Below, piece by piece: positions 54,868-63,344 of a stretch of 64,000 bases of DNA; the first letter of the stretch is position 1, and each line of letters opens with the position of its first letter. The notes under the pieces are model-generated. The model saw only the letters and a program-made list of their open reading frames with translations, was not told the origin of the DNA and made no database searches. Location: the NCBI GenBank assembly GCA_038116745.1, contig JAYODW010000006.1:60707-124706 (forward strand). The letters are read 5' to 3'. Made by a program: the position numbers and the translations under genes. The stretch comes from JAYODW01 sp038116745. Lineage in GTDB: Bacteria; Pseudomonadota; Gammaproteobacteria; Ga0077536.

Positions 54868-55968
54868 TTATACACGGCTCGGGGATTCGGCGGCTTTCAG
54901 CGCAGCCAGTAGCAAATCATTCTCGTCAGGCGTTCCCACCGTCACGCGCAAAGTGTCCTGAAGAAAGGGGTGAGCGCCGGATAAGCTCTTGACCAGAATC
55001 CGCCTGGCTTTGAGGCTATCAAACGTCGCTGTGCCTTGCCCCGGCGGCGTTCGAAGTAACAGAAAGTTGGTAACACTGGGCCATACCGTTAAATTCCGGA
55101 GCTGCCTCAAGCCAATACTCAGACGTCCACGCTCCGCAATAATGCGGGAGATTTGTTCTTCGAAGACGTCGGCATGCTCCAAAGCAAAAAGCGCCCCTTC
55201 CTGGGCCAGTGTACCGAGGTTGTAGGGCATACGTACCCGCTCAAGCAATTCAACCCACGCCTGTTTGCCATAAAGCATTCCAACACGCAGACCAGCAAGC
55301 CCGATCTTGGAAAATGTCTGCATAACGACAAGGTTTTCGTGCGACCGCAGCAGTTCAATCTCGCTTCTACCCGCAAAGCGGTAGTACGCCTCATCCAGCA
55401 CAACAAGCCCCGGCGTTTGTTCACAGATCTGAACCAGGTCGCTGACACTGAAAGCATTTGCAGTGGGGTTGTTCGGGCTGGCCAAAAAGATGATCGAAGG
55501 TTGATGTTGTTCACACGCAGCCAGCATGGCATCAAGGTCGAGAGAGAAATCAGCCTCACGTAGCGGCACTGTTTCAAATCGCATGCCGACAGCTTCGGCC
55601 GCTATCCGGTAAACCGCGAAACTAGGCGCCGGACATAGCACGGATGATTGCTCGCCGCGGGCAAAGCACAGGCAGAGCATGTGAATCAGCTCGTCAGAAC
55701 CATTACCGAGCACCACACCGAAATCGCTGCCCAAGCCCCACAACTGCAGCAGTTCCTTCTTCAGCGCGCGGGCTGCGGGATCGGGGTAGCGATTCAGCCC
55801 GGTCGCGGCAAGCCTGTTCATCCAGGCATCAACAAGCTGCGGAGGAAAATCGTACGGATTTTCCATAGCGTCCAGCTTCAATAGCCCTTCTGATTCCTCA
55901 ACCCGGTAGGGAACCAATTCCCGAACCCGAGAGGGCACCAGACGTTCTAACCGGTCTGTTATGTTCAT
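54868..55968 (-). CDS. hisC: histidinol-phosphate aminotransferase HisC
   Basis: This PLP enzyme converts imidazole-acetol phosphate to histidinol phosphate. It has LGNGSDELI near residue 90, FLASPNNPTAN, LDEAYYRFAG and the PLP-lysine motif QTFSKIGLAGLRVG. The 366 residues are standard. ATGA overlaps hisD, so hisG-hisD-hisC is one unit. Confidence 0.95.
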   Translation of the reverse strand: MNITDRLERLVPSRVRELVPYRVEESEGLLKLDAMENPYDFPPQLVDAWMNRLAATGLNRYPDPAARALKKELLQLWGLGSDFGVVLGNGSDELIHMLCLCFARGEQSSVLCPAPSFAVYRIAAEAVGMRFETVPLREADFSLDLDAMLAACEQHQPSIIFLASPNNPTANAFSVSDLVQICEQTPGLVVLDEAYYRFAGRSEIELLRSHENLVVMQTFSKIGLAGLRVGMLYGKQAWVELLERVRMPYNLGTLAQEGALFALEHADVFEEQISRIIAERGRLSIGLRQLRNLTVWPSVTNFLLLRTPPGQGTATFDSLKARRILVKSLSGAHPFLQDTLRVTVGTPDENDLLLAALKAAESPSRV

Positions 55969-57263
55969 TCAGCTGCCCGGAATCTGGCGGAGCGAGCATG
56001 GGCCCCAAGACCTTCGCTGTCCGCGAGTCGCCCGGCGACTGAGGCCAAAGTTGCGCTTCCCTCCGGGGAGCAAGCAATCACTGACGAGCGCTTTTGAAAG
56101 TCATACACGCCCAGAGGCGACGAAAATCTCGCGGTTCCCGATGTAGGCAACACATGGTTGGGGCCGGCGCAGTAATCGCCGAGCGCTTCGGGAGAGTAGT
56201 TTCCGAGAAAAATTGCGCCGGCATGCCGGACTTTGTCCAGCCATTGCGTTGCATCGTTTAAGGCGATTTCGAGATGCTCGGGCGCAATGCGATTCACCAG
56301 GGCGAACGCTTCATCAAGATCTCTGACTTTTATCAAGGCTCCGCGATGACTCAACGCCTTCCGCACAATGTCAGCGCGTTCAAGTGTCGGGAGCATTTTC
56401 GCGATGCTGGTCGCAACCGCGTTGATGAAGACCTGATCCGGACTCAACAGAATGGCCTGCGCCAGTTCGTCGTGCTCGGCCTGAGAGAACAGATCCATTG
56501 CCATCCAATCAGGATGCGCGCTCCCGTCTGAGACTATGAGTATCTCCGATGGGCCGGCGATCATATCAATCCCCACTCGCCCGAAAACCATTGCTTTTGC
56601 GCGAGCAACGTACATATTGCCGGGACCCACGATCTTATCGACCGCAGGAATTGTCTCAGTGCCGTAGGCAAGCGCAGCTACTGCCTGCGCGCCACCGATC
56701 CGGAAGACCCGATCTACGCCCGCGATGGCGGCCGCGGCGAGCACCACTGACTCAACCTCTCCACCGGGCGCAGGCACGACCATGATGATTTCATCGACCC
56801 CCGCGACTTTGGCGGGTATCGCGTTCATGAGCACTGACGAGGGGTAGGCAGCTTTTCCTCCAGGTACATAGATACCGACTCGCTCCAGCGGCGTTACCCG
56901 CTGACCAAGCACAGTGCCGTCAGCCTCCTCAATTTCCCACGACTCCAGTTTCTGGTGCGCGTGGTAGTGTCTGATTCGCCCTGCTGAGACTTCAAGCGCT
57001 TCCCGGACATCATTGGGGATCTTATGCAGCTGGCGACGAAAATCTTTCAGCTCAAGTTCATCAGCGCTGGCGGGCTGAAAGCGGTCGAGCTCCCCGGTTA
57101 ATCGTAGCAAGCCGGAATCGCCGTCGCGCTCGATTGTGCGGACGATATCCCGCACCACTGCGTCAACCCCGTCTGTCTGCGCTTTCTGAACGGCAAGCAG
57201 CCTGGTAAGGCTCGAGTCGAACGAGTCATCGGCTGTGTCCAGCCAGGAAATCAAGCTAGTCAT
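55965..57263 (-). CDS. hisD: histidinol dehydrogenase HisD
   Basis: HisD oxidises histidinol to histidine in two NAD-dependent steps. It has VPGGKAAYPSSVLMNAIPA, the family signature IDMIAGPSEILIVSD, and the zinc-site segments SQAEHDE and GDYCAGPNHVLPT. The 432 residues are normal. It overlaps hisG by 8 nt. Confidence 0.96.
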   Translation of the reverse strand: MTSLISWLDTADDSFDSSLTRLLAVQKAQTDGVDAVVRDIVRTIERDGDSGLLRLTGELDRFQPASADELELKDFRRQLHKIPNDVREALEVSAGRIRHYHAHQKLESWEIEEADGTVLGQRVTPLERVGIYVPGGKAAYPSSVLMNAIPAKVAGVDEIIMVVPAPGGEVESVVLAAAAIAGVDRVFRIGGAQAVAALAYGTETIPAVDKIVGPGNMYVARAKAMVFGRVGIDMIAGPSEILIVSDGSAHPDWMAMDLFSQAEHDELAQAILLSPDQVFINAVATSIAKMLPTLERADIVRKALSHRGALIKVRDLDEAFALVNRIAPEHLEIALNDATQWLDKVRHAGAIFLGNYSPEALGDYCAGPNHVLPTSGTARFSSPLGVYDFQKRSSVIACSPEGSATLASVAGRLADSEGLGAHARSARFRAAE

Positions 57264-57906
57264 TTCGGCCCAATACGCCGCGCAACGCCGCGATCACGCT
57301 ACTGATCCGGGCGTGTTTTGTCTTGCTTGCGGCTTTGTTGACAATGAGACGAGAGCTCACGTCACAGATTTTGTCCAGCGCAACAAGGCCGTTGGCTTTC
57401 AGAGTGTTACCCGTGTCCACTAAATCGACAATTCGGTCCGCCAGACCTACCAGCGGCGCTAACTCCATCGAACCATACAGCTTGATGATCTCGACCTGAG
57501 TACCCTGAGCTTCGTAGTACTCCCGCGCAGTGCGGGAATATTTAGTGGCGATTCGCAACCGTGCTCCATAGGGAGGTTCGTCTTGCCGGCCTGCAACCAT
57601 CAAGCGACAGCGTGCGATGTTCAAATCCAACGGCTCGTAATAATCCCGGCCGTCATACTCCATTAAAACGTCTTTTCCCGCTATTCCGATATCCGCCGCT
57701 CCGTACTCGACGTACGTAGGCACATCCGTCGCACGGATGATCAGTATGTCGACATCTGCCTGCGAAGTCTTAAGCACCAACTTCCGCGATTCATCTGGGT
57801 CGTCAGCTATGACTATCCCGATTTTCTCAAGCAGCGGTAGCGCCTCTTTGAGGATCCGCCCCTTTGAGACAGCGATCACCAGACGGTCATTTCGTGTCAG
57901 ATTCAT
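57256..57906 (-). CDS. hisG: ATP phosphoribosyltransferase HisG, short form
   Basis: HisG catalyses the first step of histidine synthesis. It opens LVIAVSKGRILKEALPLLEKIGI and carries EYGAADIGIAGKDVLME and the PRPP loop LVDTGNTLKANGL. At 216 residues from the ATG at 57906 it is the short HisG type, which lacks the regulatory domain and needs HisZ. HisZ is not in this window. An upstream start at 57948 adds only an unconserved Cys-rich piece. Confidence 0.93.
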   Translation of the reverse strand: MNLTRNDRLVIAVSKGRILKEALPLLEKIGIVIADDPDESRKLVLKTSQADVDILIIRATDVPTYVEYGAADIGIAGKDVLMEYDGRDYYEPLDLNIARCRLMVAGRQDEPPYGARLRIATKYSRTAREYYEAQGTQVEIIKLYGSMELAPLVGLADRIVDLVDTGNTLKANGLVALDKICDVSSRLIVNKAASKTKHARISSVIAALRGVLGRND

Positions 57907-57985
57907 AGCAATCGCTTCTTCATCAGGAGCACCACAGCATCCGCCCATTGCGTGGTGGAATATTGGGATGGTTCCGACCGTCGGC

Positions 57986-59245
57986 TCAGCTCGGTATTCG
58001 TTTGATCTGCGCCCCGAGGTTCGACAGCTTTTCCTCTATCGTCTCGTAGCCTCGATCTATGTGATAAATCCGATCTACCTCTGTGACGCCCTCTCCGACC
58101 AGACCAGCCAGTACCAGGCTAGCCGATGCCCGAAGATCCGTTGCCATCATTGGAGCACCCGTCAGACGACCCACACCATTCGTGATTGCTGTATTGCCCT
58201 CCAGCCTGACTTTTGCGCCCATTCGCTGAAGTTCCAGCACATGCATGAATCGATTCTCAAATACCGTCTCCGTGATGGTCCCCACGCCTTCAGCGACACA
58301 ATTAAGCGCTGTGAACTGCGCCTGCATGTCCGTCGGGAAACCTGGATAGGGCGCTGTGTGAACATCGATTGCTCGAAGTAAAGCCCCACGCATATCGAGT
58401 TCCATCCAGTCCGCTCCTGTTTTGACAGATGCACCGGCATCGCCCAACTTCGCGGTCACTGATTCCAGTAAATCAGGGCGAGTGTTTTTCACCCGGATAT
58501 GTCCGCCTGTCATCGCCGCTGCAACCAGGTATGTGCCGGTCTCAATCCGATCCGGAAGAATGTCGTAATGCGTTCCGTGCAGCGCGGGCACACCTTGTAT
58601 TGAAATGGTGTCAGTGCCGGCTCCTTCGATTTGTGCACCCATCTGAGTCAGACACCTCGCGAGGTCAACGACCTCTGGTTCACGCGCGGCATTCCGCAGT
58701 GTGGTGACACCGTCCGCAAGCGCAGCTGCCATCATCAGGTTCTCTGTGCCAGTTACGGTAACCATATCCAGGACGATATCGGCGCCTTTCAGGCGCTTGG
58801 CTTTTGCGCGGATGTAGCCGCCCTTGACTGAAATTTCGGCTCCCATCTGGCCAAGCCCTTGAAGGTGCAGGTTGACCGGGCGAGCGCCAATCGCGCAGCC
58901 CCCAGGCAAGGAAACCTCAGCCTGCCCGAATCGACTCAATAGAGGACCAAGCACGAGAATCGATGCACGCATTGTTTTTACCAGATCGTAAGGCGCAAAA
59001 AACTCTCGAATGGTGCTGCTATCCACTTCGATCTGCATACGCTCATCAAGTGTTATCTGCAGCCCCATCCTGCCGAGAAGTTCTACCGTGGTAGTGATGT
59101 CGTGCAGGTGAGGGATGTTTCCCACAGTCATGGGACCGTCAGCAAGTAGTGTCGCTGCCAGAATGGGCAAAGCGGCGTTTTTCGCCCCGGATATCCGGAT
59201 CTCTCCGGCCAGAGGAATACCACCCTGGATGATGAGTTTTTCCAC
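57986..59245 (-). CDS. murA: UDP-GlcNAc 1-carboxyvinyltransferase MurA
   Basis: MurA adds enolpyruvate to UDP-GlcNAc, the committed step of peptidoglycan synthesis. It has the substrate segment ISGAKNAALPILAATLL and catalytic Cys117 in GGCAIGARPV, so it should be fosfomycin-sensitive as far as that residue goes. The 419 residues are standard. The order ibaG-murA-hisG-hisD-hisC matches pseudomonads. Confidence 0.97.
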   Translation of the reverse strand: MEKLIIQGGIPLAGEIRISGAKNAALPILAATLLADGPMTVGNIPHLHDITTTVELLGRMGLQITLDERMQIEVDSSTIREFFAPYDLVKTMRASILVLGPLLSRFGQAEVSLPGGCAIGARPVNLHLQGLGQMGAEISVKGGYIRAKAKRLKGADIVLDMVTVTGTENLMMAAALADGVTTLRNAAREPEVVDLARCLTQMGAQIEGAGTDTISIQGVPALHGTHYDILPDRIETGTYLVAAAMTGGHIRVKNTRPDLLESVTAKLGDAGASVKTGADWMELDMRGALLRAIDVHTAPYPGFPTDMQAQFTALNCVAEGVGTITETVFENRFMHVLELQRMGAKVRLEGNTAITNGVGRLTGAPMMATDLRASASLVLAGLVGEGVTEVDRIYHIDRGYETIEEKLSNLGAQIKRIPS

Positions 59246-59260
59246 CGAAGGCCGCCGTCC

Positions 59261-59512
59261 TTAGACAGCTTGAAATTTGCGTGCTTTTTCCCAGGCCTCG
59301 GGCGTGTAGGTCTGTATGGAAAGCGCATGAATCGCACTTTCCATGCTGCTTCCCAGCGCGGCGTAAACCATTTTGTGTTGTTTGAGAGTCGGCAGACCGC
59401 TAAAAGCAGTGCTCACCACCCGTGCCACGAAGTGCGAACCGTCCCCGTCAACGTACGCGGACGCATCCGGAATACCTTCTTCGATGAGCTTTTTGATCTC
59501 CGATGAGTTCAT
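59261..59512 (-). CDS. ibaG: BolA-family iron-sulfur protein IbaG
   Basis: This is a small BolA-fold protein (about 83 residues), partner of monothiol glutaredoxins in Fe-S handling and acid stress. The helix-turn region DGDGSHFVARVVSTAFSG and the QHKMVYAALGSSM-IHALSI segment are typical. I chose ATG 59512 by comparison with family N-termini; 59527 is also possible. It lies between murA and mlaC, as in the usual mla-ibaG-murA order. Confidence 0.9.
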   Translation of the reverse strand: MNSSEIKKLIEEGIPDASAYVDGDGSHFVARVVSTAFSGLPTLKQHKMVYAALGSSMESAIHALSIQTYTPEAWEKARKFQAV

Positions 59513-59583
59513 AGTCGAAACCGTCATCTTTCGGAGGCACTACCCCGGCCCGCTAAGCGAAACGCGTGGCAGCCCCACCTGGT

Positions 59584-60183
59584 TTACTGAAACGCTTTGT
59601 TTTTTTCCTCGAGAGAAACCAGCAACCCATCCAAGCCCTTGTTGCCGATCATAGAGCCGAACGAGGCACGGTAGGTCTTAACGAGGCTGACTCCATCCAC
59701 AGAGACATCGAACACCTTCCAGGGGCCCGACTTGTTATGCAGCCTGTAAACAATCGGAATAGTGGCGCTTCCCGGCTTCTCGATAACTTGCTTCACCAGT
59801 GCTACTGCTTTTCCCGAAGGCTGCTCAATCGGTGGATAGCTTATGTCCTGCCCCGAAAACTCTAATAACGCCGCAGCGTATGTGCGCACCAGAAGCATCC
59901 GAAACTGCTCGATGAAGCGCGCTTTTTCGCCTTCCGCAGCGCTCTTCCAATGTTCTCCCAAAACCCACTGCGACATAATCGGAAAATCGAAGTGCGGAAA
60001 AATCAGCTCAGACACGAGACCGTACATTTGTCCCGGATTGGCTCTAAGCTGATCCTTCTCGCTCTGAACCCGCGCCAGAACCTGATCGGTAGTGTTTTGC
60101 ACCACCTCACCTGGCTCGCCCGCAATCGCTTTCGCCCACCAGAAGACCAAAAAGCAAATTAATAACGGTCTTAAGCAATGCAT
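59584..60183 (-). CDS. mlaC: phospholipid transport periplasmic protein MlaC
   Basis: MlaC is the periplasmic carrier that shuttles phospholipid between MlaA in the outer membrane and MlaFEDB. It has a signal peptide (first about 21 residues) and the MlaC fold (FPHFDFPIMSQWVLGEHWKS, FIEQFRMLLVRTYAAALLEF, WKVFDVSVDGVSLVKTYR). The 199 residues are normal. Unusually, mlaF, mlaE and mlaD are not upstream and mlaB is not downstream. Confidence 0.92.
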   Translation of the reverse strand: MHCLRPLLICFLVFWWAKAIAGEPGEVVQNTTDQVLARVQSEKDQLRANPGQMYGLVSELIFPHFDFPIMSQWVLGEHWKSAAEGEKARFIEQFRMLLVRTYAAALLEFSGQDISYPPIEQPSGKAVALVKQVIEKPGSATIPIVYRLHNKSGPWKVFDVSVDGVSLVKTYRASFGSMIGNKGLDGLLVSLEEKNKAFQ

Positions 60184-60443
60184 CGCTTATTCCTCAAATT
60201 CACCCCGAGACCCGTATCTGCCCCACCTCAACCCGGTAGTGTCGTCTACCGTCACGCGCTCATTGGCCCTGCCTATGACGCTCGATCTCAGCCCTGGTTT
60301 CTATATCGATACTGGGCCCACACTCAGGCTCTGAGCGTGTCGCAGCACGCAGATCAAAAAGCCGCCGGGCTATGCAGTATACCTTGCGCATCCGCAACAG
60401 CAGGACGCGAACTTGCGCAGAGTCCTTACCCTAAGCTGGCTAC
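60184..60443. other. mlaC upstream gap, no gene seen
   Basis: This is 260 nt where mlaFED would normally adjoin mlaC. No open frame with family motifs was seen. It probably holds only the mlaC promoter. Confidence 0.4.
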
Positions 60444-60830
60444 TCAATGACGATCGGCAACAAGTTCGACTTTGTAGCCATCAGGGTCCTCAACGAATGC
60501 AATGACATGAGTACCTCCCTTCATGGGACCCGCCTCTCTGACTACGTTGCCTCCGCGGGCGCGAACATCGTCGCAGGCTTTGTAGACATCTGGAACACCC
60601 AACGCAATGTGTCCGTAGGCCGAGCCCATGTCGTAAGAATCCGTGTCCCAGTTGTGCGTGAGCTCGAGCACCGTGTTGTCTGCTTCCGGCCCGTACCCCA
60701 CAAACGCCAGAGTGAATTTTCCATCCGGAAAGTCCTCTCGCCGCAGAAGCTGCATTCCCAGCACCTCGCAATAAAACGCCAGCGACTCATCCAGATTGGT
60801 AACTCGCAACATGGTATGCATCATTCTCAT
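60444..60830 (-). CDS. gloA: lactoylglutathione lyase (glyoxalase I)
   Basis: GloA detoxifies methylglyoxal as its glutathione hemithioacetal. The 128 residues show the metal ligands of the Ni-type enzyme: His in RMMHTMLRV, Glu in NTVLELTHNW, His in YGHIALGV and Glu in DPDGYKVELV. It is preceded by purT on the same strand 30 nt away. Confidence 0.94.
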   Translation of the reverse strand: MRMMHTMLRVTNLDESLAFYCEVLGMQLLRREDFPDGKFTLAFVGYGPEADNTVLELTHNWDTDSYDMGSAYGHIALGVPDVYKACDDVRARGGNVVREAGPMKGGTHVIAFVEDPDGYKVELVADRH

Positions 60831-60860
60831 GAGAACTTCCCCATCTTGGTTTTGTGTTTA

Positions 60861-62084
60861 TCAGGTTTGATTAAGTGCCTGTTGCGGCTGGTCTATCACT
60901 AGCCGGACCGCCGCCGCGCTCGCGCGAGCTTGCTCCCGGGCCTGCTGCACGCTTTCGGCTCTCGCCAGAGCGACTCCCAAGCGGCGCTTTCCACGAATCT
61001 CAGGCTTTCCGAACAAGCGCACATCTGTTCCTGAGGGTCGAATAGCTTCGAGCAAGCCGCTATATTGCAGATCGGTCCCTGTCCCCTCGCATACTATCGC
61101 GCAGCTAGCAGCAGGGCCGAGGTCATCGTATGCCGTTATGTCAGCTCCGATAACAGCCCTTACGTGAAGCGCAAATTCGGACAATGACTGCGAAACCAAG
61201 GTCACCATACCAGTGTCGTGCGGTCGAGGTGAGACTTCGCTGAACCAAACCTCGTCGCCTTTGATGAAAAGTTCGACCCCAAACACCCCCCAGCCGCCCA
61301 GCGAATCTGTCACTCTCAACGCAACTTCCTGCGCAGAGGCCTGCGCTGCCGCGGACATTGGCTGAGGCTGCCAGGACTCGCGGTAGTCTCCATCAACCTG
61401 CACATGTCCGATCGGCGCGCAGAACAAAGTTCCGCCCTGGTGACGAACGGTCAGCAGCGTGATCTCAAAGTCAAAATCGATAAATCCTTCCACGATGACA
61501 CGCTCGCGGGTTGCCCGACCCCCGCTGACTGCGACCTCCCAGGCGCGCGCGGCATCCTGCGCAGAGCGAACGACGAGCTGTCCCTTGCCTGATGAGCTCA
61601 TAGTGGGCTTCACGACACACGGCAGGCCGATCTCTTCAATCGCCGACGTGCACTCCTGCTCTGATCCGGCAAACCGATAGGGCGAGGTGCGCAACCCTAG
61701 TTCCTCGGCGGCAAGGCGTCGTATTCCCTCACGGTCCATTGTGAGCTTGGTGGCACGAGCTGTGGGCACAACACTGAAACCTTCAGTTTCCAACTCGACC
61801 AGCGTTTCCGTCGCAATCGCCTCCACCTCCGGCACAATCCAGCGGGGTCTTTCTTGTTGAATTACTGCTCTCAGCGCATCCGGATCAAGCATATTAATCA
61901 CATGCGCACGGTGCGCGACCTGCATCGCAGGGGCGTTGGGGTACCGGTCCACGGCTATCACTTCCAATCCCAGTCGCATCGCCTCAATAGCCACTTCCCG
62001 ACCCAGCTCTCCGGAACCGAGCAACAGCAATCGAGTTGCCGAAGGGCTGAGCGGAGATCCGATCACCAGAGCACTTTCTTTCAT
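60861..62084 (-). CDS. purT: formate-dependent GAR transformylase PurT
   Basis: PurT makes formyl-GAR from GAR, formate and ATP in purine synthesis, an alternative to folate-dependent PurN. It is an ATP-grasp enzyme with LLGSGELGREVAIEAMRLG, the ATP loop VVKPTMSSSGKGQLV and EVSPRPHDTGMVTL. The 407 residues are normal. Confidence 0.95.
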   Translation of the reverse strand: MKESALVIGSPLSPSATRLLLLGSGELGREVAIEAMRLGLEVIAVDRYPNAPAMQVAHRAHVINMLDPDALRAVIQQERPRWIVPEVEAIATETLVELETEGFSVVPTARATKLTMDREGIRRLAAEELGLRTSPYRFAGSEQECTSAIEEIGLPCVVKPTMSSSGKGQLVVRSAQDAARAWEVAVSGGRATRERVIVEGFIDFDFEITLLTVRHQGGTLFCAPIGHVQVDGDYRESWQPQPMSAAAQASAQEVALRVTDSLGGWGVFGVELFIKGDEVWFSEVSPRPHDTGMVTLVSQSLSEFALHVRAVIGADITAYDDLGPAASCAIVCEGTGTDLQYSGLLEAIRPSGTDVRLFGKPEIRGKRRLGVALARAESVQQAREQARASAAAVRLVIDQPQQALNQT

Positions 62085-62178
62085 GTCTCTACCCAGACCT
62101 CAGTCTGCCCCTGTGAAGAGCTTCGCTTTCATTTGTCCAGCCCGAGGAGATTTGCATCTGGCACAAGACGCGTCAGGT

Positions 62179-63330
62179 TCAACCGACCCGGCCTCGCACT
62201 TTTCCGTCAGAAAATCCCAGCTTTCTGCCAACGGAAAAGTCTTTAACCCCGGGTTCCCAGTCCAGCGCATAATGGCTGAATTCTCTGCGCAATCCCCATT
62301 GCCTGCGGCAATCATAGAAGTAGGCCGGTCGGCACGCAGCAGCTATTTGCGGGAAATTTTTTAGCCGTTGCGTGTGCCCACCCAAATCATAGACAGACGC
62401 CAGCGCGTCCTCAATTCGGGTCACATCTGCCAACACTGATTGGCCCGCATCGGCAGGAGCGAAACCTTTCGCACCAACGCTTTCAAGGCCGGCCCATTGC
62501 CGCACACTCTCAAACATCATCTCACTCGCTCTCGCCCTGGCTTCCAGCGAATGTCCAGCGATGTGCGGGGTTGCCAGCCAAGACCGTGAGAGCGTGTTAA
62601 TGCGGACTTCGGGCTCATCTTCCCAGCAGTCAATCGCGAGCCACAACGAATTGACTGCCCCACGCTGACCGTCTACGCAGCGTTCGTCGATAACCCCCCC
62701 GCGGGCCGCATTGATCAACAACGCAGATTCATGCATGCGAGCGAGAGCCGCCTCATCAATGAGGTGAAATGTCGGATGCTCTCCATCCTTCGTCAATGGC
62801 ACGTGCAGCGACACGATGTCCTGGCTCAACAGCTCCTCCATGCTTGCGCACGCAAGCGTCGGGTCCGCCGCACTCTTCAACGGATCGCGGATCACTACTT
62901 CCCGGAACAGACCTGACGCAAGTTCGGTCAGCGCTCTGCCGACATGACCGAAGCCCAAAACCCCGAGGGATAGAGACGAGACAGCTCGACCGATTCTCTC
63001 CGCATAAAGAAACGCGCAGCAGATAACATGCTCAGCCACGGCACGCGCATTACAACCAGCTGCAGAGCAAACAGTGATCCCATCCTCTTCCAGGTCAAAC
63101 GCGTCTATGTGATCCACACCAGAAGTCGCGGTGCCGACGAAGCGCACGCGGCTATCCTTTAGTAGCGTCCGATCTACTTTGGAAACGGAGCGAACTAGCA
63201 ACACATCTGTTGAGCCGAGTTGCTCCGCGCACAGCGCTCGACCATCAAAGGTTCTTACGCGGCCAAGGCTAGAGAAGCCATTGCCGGCTCCCACAATCTC
63301 ACTGTCAATCAGAAGCTCAAGATCCGCCAC
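62179..63330 (-). CDS. pdxB: erythronate-4-phosphate dehydrogenase PdxB
   Basis: PdxB is the second step of the DXP-dependent vitamin B6 pathway found mainly in gammaproteobacteria. It is a D-2-hydroxyacid dehydrogenase with NAD fold GVLGFGHVGRALTEL, catalytic Arg in INAARGGVIDE, Glu in CWEDEPEV and His in LATPHIAGHS, plus the PdxB C-terminal domain (DFSVGRKLGFSDGK). The 383 residues fit. The start is GTG. Confidence 0.95.
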   Translation of the reverse strand: MADLELLIDSEIVGAGNGFSSLGRVRTFDGRALCAEQLGSTDVLLVRSVSKVDRTLLKDSRVRFVGTATSGVDHIDAFDLEEDGITVCSAAGCNARAVAEHVICCAFLYAERIGRAVSSLSLGVLGFGHVGRALTELASGLFREVVIRDPLKSAADPTLACASMEELLSQDIVSLHVPLTKDGEHPTFHLIDEAALARMHESALLINAARGGVIDERCVDGQRGAVNSLWLAIDCWEDEPEVRINTLSRSWLATPHIAGHSLEARARASEMMFESVRQWAGLESVGAKGFAPADAGQSVLADVTRIEDALASVYDLGGHTQRLKNFPQIAAACRPAYFYDCRRQWGLRREFSHYALDWEPGVKDFSVGRKLGFSDGKVRGRVG

Positions 63331-63344
63331 GGCAGATCGGCCTC

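Noticed and set aside
54619..54992. Short plus-strand frames between petA and hisC
   Set aside because: They run antisense into hisC, lack a clear ribosome site and show no recognisable domain.
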